DNA of 15,934 bases from Roseburia sp. (GTDB taxonomy: Bacteria; Bacillota; Clostridia; Lachnospirales; Lachnospiraceae): assembly GCA_017626625.1 (NCBI GenBank), contig JAGAIK010000365.1, positions 1 to 15,934 on the forward strand, written 5' to 3'. How positions within the stretch are numbered: position 1 is the first letter of the stretch; each line of letters begins with the position of its first letter. Under the pieces are notes generated by a model that had not been told where the DNA came from, did no database searches, and worked only from the letters and a program-made list of their open reading frames with translations. Below, piece after piece: positions 7,465-14,741 of the stretch. The translations under genes were made by a program, and so were the position numbers.

Positions 7465-8817
7465 ATGAACGAAAATGCAAAAATTCCTGTATGGAAAAAA
7501 ATCTGCTACGGCTGCGGCGCCGGAGGCGGAAATGTAATGAGTACCCTGTTGGCAACCTTTTTAACGGCGTATTATACGGATACGGCGGGGATTGCAGCAG
7601 CGGCAGTAGGAACCATGTTTGTCATCTGCCGTCTGTTAGACGGTGTCACAGACCTTGCCATGGGCGGTATTGTAGACAAGACAAACACAAAGTTAGGGAA
7701 GGCAAGACCCTGGCTGATTATCGCAGCGCCTTTGATGTGTATCGGCATTATCCTAATCTTAAGTGTCCCCCAGGGCTGGGATGAAGCTGCGAAACTGGTA
7801 TATGCGTATGTTACTTATATTTTTCTGAATTGTATTGTATATACGATTTTCGGTGTGGCACATGCTGCATTGCTGGCACGCATGACCCGTGATTTTAAGG
7901 ATCGTAATACCACATCCACGGTTTCTTCTATTGTAAACAACGCTGTAGGTCTTGTGGTAGGAACTATGATTACCGGACTTCAGATAAAGTTCGGCTGGAC
8001 TGTGACAGGAATTATCCTTGGTGTTATTGCAGGAGTGCTGATTTTAATTCCCGGTATTTTCTGTAAGGAAACCGTGGGAATGGAGGAAGAGAACAGCGGT
8101 ACAAAGAAGCCGTCCGTTCCTATGAAAGAACAGCTTCCGGCAGCCTTGAAAAACCGCTATTTCTGGCTGGCGCTTCTGATTGGAGCTCTTACGCTGCTGG
8201 TAAATGCCAATGCCATTGGCGCACAGATTTATTATTGCAATGTTGTACTGGGAGAGCCGATGTTTATGACGGCGCTTATGAGTATGGGACAGCTGCCGGG
8301 AATCATTATCCTGTTTTTCATGCCCTATTTTGTAAATAAGTTTTCCAAGCGTGCTTTTATGACCTCCGGCGGCGTGCTGATGGTGATTGGATTTGCATTG
8401 ATTGGTATGGCGGGAACGAACCACACGCTGCTGCTGTTAGGAACGATTTTGCGCTCCGTTGGTATTGGACCGATGTTTGCAGGCGTATACGCATTTGTTG
8501 CAGACGCAGCGGACTATGGAGAGTGGAAATACGGCGTGCGTTCCGAGGGACTTATGGCATGTTCCCAGTCCATCGGCTCTAAGATTGGCATTGGTTTAGG
8601 CTCTGCGCTGACCGCATGGATTCTTGCGGCAGTAGGATATGTAGGCACTCCGGGTGCGGTACAGTCTGAGAAGGTCGTAGCGGCAATCAAGTTCGACTAC
8701 GGATGGCTGGGTGCTATTTTCAGCGTTATTTTGATTATTGCAGTGCTGGCAATGGACGTTGAAAAATATCTGCCGCAGATTCGGAAAGAAGCCGGTGAGA
8801 AACCGATGGCAAGATAA
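7465..8817 (+). CDS. GPH-family sugar:cation symporter (MFS)
   Basis: A 450-residue polytopic protein with about twelve hydrophobic segments. The N-terminal pattern YGCGAGGGN and RLLDGVTD-(x6)-DKTNTKLGKARPW is that of the glycoside-pentoside-hexuronide:cation symporters (MelB, XynB types). Arg56, Asp59 and Asp63 fall in the RxxDxxxD stretch that holds the cation-site aspartates (Asp55, Asp59) of MelB, so Na+- or H+-coupled uptake is expected. The start has GGAGG at 7451-7455, 9 bases upstream. Sitting between an extracellular esterase and a cytosolic tannase, it probably brings in glycosides or galloylated sugars, although gallate itself cannot be excluded. This differs from the dedicated gallate permease (GacP) that accompanies lpdC in Lactobacillus plantarum. 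The substrate is not readable from sequence. Confidence 0.9.
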   Translation: MNENAKIPVWKKICYGCGAGGGNVMSTLLATFLTAYYTDTAGIAAAAVGTMFVICRLLDGVTDLAMGGIVDKTNTKLGKARPWLIIAAPLMCIGIILILSVPQGWDEAAKLVYAYVTYIFLNCIVYTIFGVAHAALLARMTRDFKDRNTTSTVSSIVNNAVGLVVGTMITGLQIKFGWTVTGIILGVIAGVLILIPGIFCKETVGMEEENSGTKKPSVPMKEQLPAALKNRYFWLALLIGALTLLVNANAIGAQIYYCNVVLGEPMFMTALMSMGQLPGIIILFFMPYFVNKFSKRAFMTSGGVLMVIGFALIGMAGTNHTLLLLGTILRSVGIGPMFAGVYAFVADAADYGEWKYGVRSEGLMACSQSIGSKIGIGLGSALTAWILAAVGYVGTPGAVQSEKVVAAIKFDYGWLGAIFSVILIIAVLAMDVEKYLPQIRKEAGEKPMAR

Positions 8818-8930
8818 ATACATAAATCAGGATAAGGCTGCTTCAGAAAACCCAAAGGTGTCAGATGGAGCGGCCCTTTTCCATAGACAATGCTTTAAGC
8901 CGCAGTGAGCGGTGCGACAGGAGGAAAAAC
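8818..8930 (+). other. Intergenic leader before the tannase gene
   Basis: This 113-base gap is the longest inside the operon. It contains a small hairpin CCGC-AGTGA-GCGG (about 8900-8912) just before the ribosome binding site AGGAGG (8919-8924, 6 bases before the ATG at 8931). An in-frame ATG at 8865 has a weaker site (AAAGGTG). No U-tract follows the hairpin, so it is not a terminator. It might tune tannase translation. Confidence 0.35.
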
Positions 8931-10658
8931 ATGAGAGAACCTATTTCTATTACAAATGAGACGTTAGAGCTTTCCTGGTGCAGGGACAGCTGGGTTTTGG
9001 ATGAAAAATACCAGTGCTGGTGTTTAGAGGATATTTTGTATACGGAAAAAGCAACCACGCCGAAATTTCAGCGAATGAGCATTTTTGTTCCCAGGGCATA
9101 TATGAGTGCGCCGGGCGTTGTGAATCCGGAGGGAGAAATGAATGGCTATACCGCCCGGACAGTTCCGGTGATTTTTGAAAATAATTCGGCTGGCTATATG
9201 CAGATGCCCCACACCTGGTTAGAGGGACCGAGATGTTATGCGCATCAGTATTTAGAGCACGGTTTTGTCTATGTCACCTGCGGAAACCGCGGAAGTGATT
9301 CAAAGGATGAAATGGGAAACTGGTGTGGAAAGGCGCCTGCCAATCTGGTGGATTTAAAGACGGGCATCCGTTTTTTGCGCCATAACAGAGAGTGCCTTCC
9401 GGGGAATTTTGAACGTATTATATCTGTGGGGTGGAGTGCCGGAGGAGCCATGTCCACTCTTCTGGCAAGCACCGGAAATAACCGGAATTTTGAGCCGTAC
9501 TTAAGGGAAAACGGTGCGTTTATGGAGGAAAGGGATGATGTGTATGCAGCGCAGATTTACTGTCCCATTGTGGATTTGGAGCATGCCGACCTTGCCTATG
9601 AGTGGATGTTTGCGGCAGACAAGGAAAATGAAGCGTCCCCGGCAGGCCCTGCTGGAGTCATGACACCTTTTCAGGAGGCTTTATCGAAAAAGCTGTATGA
9701 AAAATACATTGCCTATTTCAATGAGCTTTCCCTTCCGGTGAAGCTGCATGAGGACGGAAGAAGCGGCAGCGCTTACGGCTATTTAATGAAGCTTTTGAAC
9801 CAGTCGGCTGGCGTTTATTTAAAGAAGCTAGAGCAGGGAAAGTTAGATGTGGAGTACAGCGTTTCAGACTATATTTCGGGAAATTATACCTATGAGGCGA
9901 TGGCGCCCATGGGAGGTGATGAAAAGGAAAAAGAGGACAAGGCGGATTTGATGCAGGGACATGCAGGACCGGGGGTGGCGCTGCGGAAGGAAAATCCCAT
10001 GGAGCAAAAGGATGTGCCTATGGAGCCGCCAACTCTTGGGGATATGGTGTCAAGACCTCCCAAGGGAATGGAGAAGGAGCCTTTCACACCGCCCACAGTG
10101 ACCAGAAAAGGGGAGGACAAATCCGCCTGGCTTACCTGGGACGGAGAAGAGGCAAAAATTTCTGACCTTGACAGCTACGTGTTAAACCACCGGAGAAGAA
10201 TGAAGCCCTGCACCTCCTTTGATACTCTTGGTATGGACAGCGGGGAAAACAGGGTATTCGGAACGCCAAAGCAGCATTATATGCACTTTAATAGGCAGAT
10301 TGCAGAAGCCATTGCGGAATTAAAGGAGGAATTTCCGGAGGAATACGAGAAATATTATGAGGCGTATGCGAAGGCAGAGGGGGATAAAGAATTAGAGAAA
10401 AGAATTTATCTGACAAATCCCATGAATTTTATCGGGACAAAGGAAGAGAGCACGCAGGCAGAATACTACCGGATTCGTGTGGGGGCAAGCGACGCAGATA
10501 CCTCTTTTTCCATTAGCATGACGCTGGCGCTGTTGTTAGAGCAGGCAGGAAAAGATGTAGACTACGCACTGGTGTGGGAACAGCCCCACAGTGAGGCCGA
10601 TTATCCAGGAGAGGTCTGTCAGTGGATTGACAAGGTTGTGGGAGCGGGCGCACAGTAA
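8931..10658 (+). CDS. tanB: Tannase, subtype B (tannin acyl hydrolase), with a lid insertion
   Basis: Hydrolyses galloyl esters to gallate plus alcohol or sugar. The 575-residue product aligns by recognition with Lactobacillus plantarum TanLp1 (469 residues): GWSAGGAMS (Ser169), YCPIVDLEHADLAYEW (210-225), MKPCTSFD and GENRVFG, GASDADTSF, and QPHSEADY. The active-site set has the same internal spacing as in TanLp1: Lys425 to Glu439 is 14 (Lys343/Glu357), Asp521 to Asp523 is 2 (Asp419/Asp421), and Asp521 to His553 is 32 (Asp419/His451). Thus the catalytic triad Ser169-Asp521-His553 and the gallate-holding Lys, Glu and Asp are all kept. Between Ser169 and Lys425 it has 76 more residues than TanLp1, largely the Met/Pro/Glu/Lys-rich stretch at about 322-400. 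No signal peptide is seen, so it is cytosolic. The start at 8931 follows AGGAGG; an in-frame ATG at 8865 would add 22 residues and is judged less likely. Confidence 0.92.
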   Translation: MREPISITNETLELSWCRDSWVLDEKYQCWCLEDILYTEKATTPKFQRMSIFVPRAYMSAPGVVNPEGEMNGYTARTVPVIFENNSAGYMQMPHTWLEGPRCYAHQYLEHGFVYVTCGNRGSDSKDEMGNWCGKAPANLVDLKTGIRFLRHNRECLPGNFERIISVGWSAGGAMSTLLASTGNNRNFEPYLRENGAFMEERDDVYAAQIYCPIVDLEHADLAYEWMFAADKENEASPAGPAGVMTPFQEALSKKLYEKYIAYFNELSLPVKLHEDGRSGSAYGYLMKLLNQSAGVYLKKLEQGKLDVEYSVSDYISGNYTYEAMAPMGGDEKEKEDKADLMQGHAGPGVALRKENPMEQKDVPMEPPTLGDMVSRPPKGMEKEPFTPPTVTRKGEDKSAWLTWDGEEAKISDLDSYVLNHRRRMKPCTSFDTLGMDSGENRVFGTPKQHYMHFNRQIAEAIAELKEEFPEEYEKYYEAYAKAEGDKELEKRIYLTNPMNFIGTKEESTQAEYYRIRVGASDADTSFSISMTLALLLEQAGKDVDYALVWEQPHSEADYPGEVCQWIDKVVGAGAQ

Positions 10659-10747
10659 TGCCGGCTGTCTTGAGGAAGTCTGTTGGCAGAAGCGTGACAG
10701 ACCTGTGGCAAGGATTTGTAAAATAGAGAGGAAGGACGGGTAACAGG
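10659..10747 (+). other. Tannase-lpdC gap with inverted repeat
   Basis: An 89-base gap holding GTCTGT (10678-10683) paired with ACAGAC (10697-10702), extendable by two wobble pairs, with no T-run behind it. It may be a processing or stabilising hairpin that sets relative levels of tannase and decarboxylase messages. The purine-rich GAGAGGAAGGA before the ATG at 10748 is the likely ribosome binding site. Confidence 0.35.
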
Positions 10748-12226
10748 ATGAATAACAGAACGGATATTTTGGATTTGAGGACGGCGTTGGAAGTATTGCG
10801 TCAGACGCCGGGGCAGCTGGTAGAGACGGATATTCCCGTGGAGCCGAAGGCGGAACTGTCCGGCGTTTACCGTCATGTGGGGGCGGGAGGCACGGTGCAG
10901 CGTCCGACAAAGGTAAACGGCCCGGCAATGCTGTTTCATAATGTAAACGGATTTGAGGATGCCAGTGTTGCCATTGGCGTAGTGGGAAGCCGTGAGCGGG
11001 TGGCGCAGCTTTTCGGCTGTAAAAAGGAAGAACTGGGGCATCTTTTGTGTGAGTGCGCAAAGAATCCCATAGAACCTGTGGTGACGGAGGAAGAAGCGCC
11101 CTGTCAGGAGGTGGTGCATTTGGCGGGGGAGCCGGGATTTGATTTGCATAAACTGGTGCCGGCACCAACCAATACTCCGGTGGACGCAGGTCCTTATATC
11201 ACCCTCGGCATGTGCTACGCCACCCATCCCGATACCGGATGTTCTGATGTGACCATACACCGGATGTGCATTCAGGGAAAAGATGAGCTTTCTATTTTTT
11301 TACAACCCGGTTCAAGGCATATCGGAGCCATGGCGGAGCGGGCAACGGAGCTGGGAATCCCCCTGCCGATTTCTGTCAGCATAGGAGTAGACCCGGCGAT
11401 TGAGGTGACCTCCTGTTTTGAACCGCCCACCACACCGCTGGGCTTTAACGAGCTTTCCATTGCGGGGGCGCTGCGGGGGCAGGCAGTGAAGCTTCATAAA
11501 TGTGTGACGATAGAGGAAAATGCCATTGCAAATGCGGAGTATGTCATCGAGGGAGAAATCCAGCCGGGAGTGAAGGTTGTGGAGGACCAGCATTCCCACA
11601 CCGGCTATGCTATGCCGGAATTTCCGGGTTATAACGGTGCAGCCTCCGGTGAATGCTGGCTCATTAAGGTGAAGGCTGTGACCCACCGGAAACACCCCAT
11701 TATGCAGACCTGTATCGGTCCTGGCGAGGAGCATGTGAATATGGCGGGAATCCCCACAGAGGCCAGTATTTTAAATATGGTGGAAAAGGCGCTGCCGGGG
11801 AAAATTCCCAATGTCTATGCCCATCCGTCGGGAGGCGGCAAATATATGGCGGTTATGCAGTGCAGAAAAACAGTGCATACGGACGAGGGAAAACAGAGGC
11901 AGGCGGCACTGCTGGCCTTTTCCGCTTTTCCGGAGCTGAAACATGTGATTCTGGTGGATGAGGACGTGGATATTTTTGACACCAATGATGTGCTGTGGGC
12001 GATGAATACCAGATTTCAGGGAAATGAAGACATCGTAACGATACCGGGTGTGCGCTGTCATCCCTTAGACCCAAGTTCATCTCCTGATTACGGCAGTAGT
12101 ATTGCAGACAGAGGAATTTCCTGTAAGACGATTTTTGACTGCACTGTGCCGTTTGCATTAAAAGAGCATTTCCGCCGGGCGCAGTTTTTGGAAGTGGACA
12201 AGGACAAGTGGTCTGGTGTGATATAA
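10748..12226 (+). CDS. lpdC: Gallate (protocatechuate) decarboxylase, UbiD family catalytic subunit
   Basis: Decarboxylates gallate to pyrogallol (or protocatechuate to catechol) using prenylated FMN. The 492-residue length matches Lactobacillus plantarum LpdC (about 490), and resemblance runs end to end: AELSGVYRHVGAGGTVQRPT (36-55), PTNTPVDAGPYIT (140-152), SDVTIHRM (166-173), PGSRHIGA (187-194), EPPTTPLGFNEL (225-236), GIPTEASIL and DEDVDIFDTND. UbiD-type cofactor and metal site segments SDVTIHRM and VVEDQHSHTG (277-286) are intact, including the Glu279-Asp280 pair. Direct placement after tannase supplies its substrate, and the partner genes lpdB and lpdD follow downstream, separated by two sugar-metabolism genes. 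Closely related UbiD decarboxylases act on 4-hydroxybenzoate or vanillate, but the similarity and the tannase neighbour favour gallate. Confidence 0.93.
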   Translation: MNNRTDILDLRTALEVLRQTPGQLVETDIPVEPKAELSGVYRHVGAGGTVQRPTKVNGPAMLFHNVNGFEDASVAIGVVGSRERVAQLFGCKKEELGHLLCECAKNPIEPVVTEEEAPCQEVVHLAGEPGFDLHKLVPAPTNTPVDAGPYITLGMCYATHPDTGCSDVTIHRMCIQGKDELSIFLQPGSRHIGAMAERATELGIPLPISVSIGVDPAIEVTSCFEPPTTPLGFNELSIAGALRGQAVKLHKCVTIEENAIANAEYVIEGEIQPGVKVVEDQHSHTGYAMPEFPGYNGAASGECWLIKVKAVTHRKHPIMQTCIGPGEEHVNMAGIPTEASILNMVEKALPGKIPNVYAHPSGGGKYMAVMQCRKTVHTDEGKQRQAALLAFSAFPELKHVILVDEDVDIFDTNDVLWAMNTRFQGNEDIVTIPGVRCHPLDPSSSPDYGSSIADRGISCKTIFDCTVPFALKEHFRRAQFLEVDKDKWSGVI

Positions 12227-12251
12227 AAACAGAAGAGTTGGAGGGCAGGGT

Positions 12252-14003
12252 ATGGACTTAAAAGGAAATCCGTTTTATTTAGAGGAAACACAGGTAAACT
12301 GGGTGCAGGAATCGCTGCAAAAGCTTACCTTAGAGCAGAAGGTAGGGCAGCTATTTTGCGTTATGGGCGGAGGTTACCGGATAGAAGAACTCCGGGAAAT
12401 GGTAGAAAAGAAAGGGGTAGGAGCAGTGCTGTACCGTCCGGCGCCCTCGGAGGAAATAAGGCGTAATTATGAGGTGCTGGATGAGGCAGCTCCGGTGCCG
12501 CTTTTAAAGGCGGCAAATCTGGAGGAGGGCGGTGCCGGAGCCATCAGTGACGGAACGCTGTTTGGCTGGCCCATGATGGTGGGCGCTACAGATTCTCCTG
12601 AAATGGTGGAAAAATTTGCAAAGGTATGTGCCGTGGAGGGAAAATCCGTGGGAATCAACTGGACCTTTTCTCCGGTGTCGGATTTGGATTTGAATTACTT
12701 AAATCCCATCACCAATATCCGGTCTTATGGCAGCGATTTTGAGCGGGTGATGAAATTTACCGACATCTATATGCAGACGGTGCAGCAGTGCGGCGTTGCT
12801 GCCTGTGCCAAGCATTTTCCGGGAGACGGCGTAGATTTCAGGGACCATCATCTCCACCCCACATACAACAGCTTAAGTGCAGAGGAATGGTATGGCTCTT
12901 ATGGAAAAGTTTACGAAAATATGATAGGGCACGGGCTTTTGAGTATTATGGCAGGACATATTGTCCAGCCTGACGTGGCAAGGAGGAAAAATCCTTCCCT
13001 GAATTTCGAGGACTGCCTTCCTGCATCCTTAAGCAGGGAAATGCTCACCGGGGTACTGCGGGAGGAGTTCGGATTTAACGGTGTTATCACAACGGACGCT
13101 ACGATTATGGGCGGATACTGTATGAGTATGCCAAGGCGGGAAGCCATTCCGGCATCCATTATGGCGGGCAGCGATATGCTGGTATTTAATACGGATTTTT
13201 CGGAGGATTACCGCTATATGATGGAGGCGTTAGAGGACGGCAAGCTTACCATGGAGCGGTTAGATGAGGCAGTAACCCGTATTCTGGCATTGAAGGCGAA
13301 GGTTTGCGGGATAAATTGCGGCAATGCAAAGCGTGTTGAGAAGGCGGAACATTTTGGGGCGGCAGAGAGTGCTGAGACGACGGAATATTTTGAGGCGGCA
13401 GAGAGTGCGGAGACGGCAGAGAGTGCGGAGACGGTGGAAAGCGGTGAACTTCCGGCTGCATTGTGGCACAGGGAGTGCGCAGAAAAATCGGCTACGCTGG
13501 TGAAAGATACGGCGTATGTGCTTCCGGTGAAAAAGGAGCGTTATCCGAAGGTCAGGCTGGTTTTACTGGGAGAAGATACCATCAGCGACGGCAGTGTCAC
13601 GGAGATTGCGAAAGAGTATTTGGAAAAGGAAGGCTTTGCGGTAGAAATTTATAATCCTTATGAAGATGAACTGCACGGCAGCAGCAAGCTGCCGGAGGAC
13701 AGGCTGACCCTGTATCTCGCCAATATGCAGACGGCAAGCAACCAGACGACAGTGCGGATTGAATGGTGTAAAAAACATGCGTTGGACATTCCGCGTTTTG
13801 TCAATGAAGAGGCGGCGGTGTTTGTTTCCTTTGCAAATCCCTATCACTTGCAGGATATTCCGAGAATCAAGACCTATATCAATGCCTACACGGCAACAAG
13901 GACAACCATTTGCACCACACTTGGAAAAATACTTGGAAAAAGTGAGTTTGTGGGAGTCAGCCCGGTGGATGCGTTTTGCGGGCTGCCGGATACCAGACTG
14001 TAG
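12252..14003 (+). CDS. Glycoside hydrolase family 3 enzyme, His/Asp-dyad (NagZ-like) subgroup
   Basis: A 583-residue GH3 protein. The TIM-barrel domain (about 20-350) contains KHFPGDG (187-193), then four residues, then Asp198-His199-His200. This is the same register as the NagZ signature KHFPGHG-x4-D-S-H, whose Asp-His dyad is the acid/base. Asp282 in ITTDATIMGG is the expected nucleophile (compare TDALNM of B. subtilis NagZ). A repeat-rich acidic linker (365-400) leads to a smaller alpha/beta domain (about 405-583). No signal peptide, so cytosolic. The gene starts 25 bases after lpdC (GGAGGG before the ATG), and its stop codon overlaps the ribosome binding site of the beta-phosphoglucomutase gene. 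NagZ-type GH3 enzymes with this dyad have been shown (Cellulomonas fimi Nag3) to prefer phosphate over water, so a beta-glucoside phosphorylase is possible here; beta-N-acetylglucosaminidase or ordinary beta-glucosidase are the alternatives. Confidence 0.88.
   Translation: MDLKGNPFYLEETQVNWVQESLQKLTLEQKVGQLFCVMGGGYRIEELREMVEKKGVGAVLYRPAPSEEIRRNYEVLDEAAPVPLLKAANLEEGGAGAISDGTLFGWPMMVGATDSPEMVEKFAKVCAVEGKSVGINWTFSPVSDLDLNYLNPITNIRSYGSDFERVMKFTDIYMQTVQQCGVAACAKHFPGDGVDFRDHHLHPTYNSLSAEEWYGSYGKVYENMIGHGLLSIMAGHIVQPDVARRKNPSLNFEDCLPASLSREMLTGVLREEFGFNGVITTDATIMGGYCMSMPRREAIPASIMAGSDMLVFNTDFSEDYRYMMEALEDGKLTMERLDEAVTRILALKAKVCGINCGNAKRVEKAEHFGAAESAETTEYFEAAESAETAESAETVESGELPAALWHRECAEKSATLVKDTAYVLPVKKERYPKVRLVLLGEDTISDGSVTEIAKEYLEKEGFAVEIYNPYEDELHGSSKLPEDRLTLYLANMQTASNQTTVRIEWCKKHALDIPRFVNEEAAVFVSFANPYHLQDIPRIKTYINAYTATRTTICTTLGKILGKSEFVGVSPVDAFCGLPDTRL
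13344..13433 (+). repeat. In-frame tandem repeat in the GH3 linker (36- and 18-base units)
   Basis: A 36-base unit encoding AEHFGAAESAET (13344-13379) is repeated as TEYFEAAESAET (13380-13415), and its 18-base second half, encoding AESAET, is repeated once more (13416-13433). The last two 18-base units are identical. The repeat sits between the catalytic barrel and the C-terminal domain and keeps frame, so it looks like a slippage-expandable flexible linker. Confidence 0.85.
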
Positions 14004-14015
14004 GAGGGAAAAGAC

Positions 14016-14663
14016 GTGGAAATAAAAGCAGTTATTTTTGATTTGGACGGCGTCATTGTATTTACGGATCAATTTCATTACCAGGCATGGAAAAAGATTG
14101 CGGATGAGATGGGAATTTATTTTGACGAAAAAATTAACAACAGACTGCGGGGCGTCAGCCGGATGGACAGCCTGGAAATTATCTTAGAGCGTTATGAGGG
14201 CAGCCTCTTAAGTCAGGAAAAAAAGGAAGAATTAGCGGAGCAAAAAAACGGGTTTTACAGGGAACTGTTAAAGACCATGACTCCGGCGGATGTCAGCGAT
14301 GAAGTGAGGGATACCCTTGCTGCACTCCGACAGAGGGGATATAAGACGGCGCTGGGGTCCTCCAGCAGGAATGCAAAATTTATTTTAGAGCGGGTGGGGC
14401 TTTTGGAGGCGTTTGATGAGATTTCTGACGGTACGAACATTACGAAATCCAAGCCGGACCCGGAGGTGTTTTTAAAGGCAGCGGAGTTTTTAGGGGAAAA
14501 GCCGGAGCATTGTCTGGTGGTGGAGGACGCAGAGGCGGGAATCGAAGCCGGAATTGCAGGTGGGATGCGGACTGCCGCTATCGGGGAGGCTGTAAGCTGT
14601 GAGAAGGCAGATTACAAGCTCAGGCAGTTTTCCGATTTGCTGGAAATTCTGCATGAAAAATAA
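14016..14663 (+). CDS. pgmB: Beta-phosphoglucomutase (HAD superfamily)
   Basis: Converts beta-D-glucose-1-phosphate to glucose-6-phosphate through beta-glucose-1,6-bisphosphate in the cytosol. The 215-residue product shows the family's residues in register with the Lactococcus lactis enzyme: Asp9 (nucleophile) and Asp11 (acid/base) in FDLDGV, His21, GVSRMDSL with Arg49 (substrate phosphate), SSSRN around 115-119, Lys146 in KSKPDP, and Glu170-Asp171 for Mg. It starts with GTG at 14016, 8 bases after AGGAGG (14002-14007), which overlaps the GH3 stop codon, so translation is probably coupled to the GH3 gene. Beta-phosphoglucomutases usually accompany maltose, trehalose or kojibiose phosphorylases (inverting, producing beta-glucose-1-phosphate); none is seen here and the only glycosidase partner is the GH3 enzyme. 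A general sugar-phosphatase role is less likely given the complete residue set. Confidence 0.9.
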   Translation: MEIKAVIFDLDGVIVFTDQFHYQAWKKIADEMGIYFDEKINNRLRGVSRMDSLEIILERYEGSLLSQEKKEELAEQKNGFYRELLKTMTPADVSDEVRDTLAALRQRGYKTALGSSSRNAKFILERVGLLEAFDEISDGTNITKSKPDPEVFLKAAEFLGEKPEHCLVVEDAEAGIEAGIAGGMRTAAIGEAVSCEKADYKLRQFSDLLEILHEK

Positions 14664-14707
14664 AGTGCTGCAGGAGCAGAAATAAGATTTATTCATAGCA
14701 ATAGAAA

Positions 14708-14722
14708 GTTTCCACAGGAAAC
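14708..14722 (+). other. Perfect short hairpin before lpdB
   Basis: GTTTCC-ACA-GGAAAC is a perfect six-pair stem with a three-base loop in the 78-base gap between pgmB and lpdB. GGAAAGG (14723-14729), the probable but distant ribosome binding site of lpdB (12 bases from its ATG), follows directly. No T-run, so it is not an intrinsic terminator; a translation-tuning or processing role is possible. Confidence 0.4.
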
Positions 14723-14741
14723 GGAAAGGTATGGGACAGAT

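Noticed and set aside
8865..8930. A 22-residue N-terminal extension of the tannase from an earlier ATG
   Set aside because: The ATG at 8931 has an ideal AGGAGG at 6 bases and matches the family's N-terminus better; the earlier ATG has only AAAGGTG.
10678..10702. Inverted repeat between tannase and lpdC considered as a terminator
   Set aside because: The stem is short with a 13-base loop and no T-run follows, so intrinsic termination is unlikely.
10536..11260. Long minus-strand open frames of about 210 codons over the tannase/lpdC junction
   Set aside because: They overlap two well-identified plus-strand genes, have no good ribosome binding site and their translations look like reverse-complement low-complexity shadows.
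13344..13433. Regular short repeats considered as a CRISPR array
   Set aside because: Units are contiguous, in frame with the GH3 gene and have no unique spacers.
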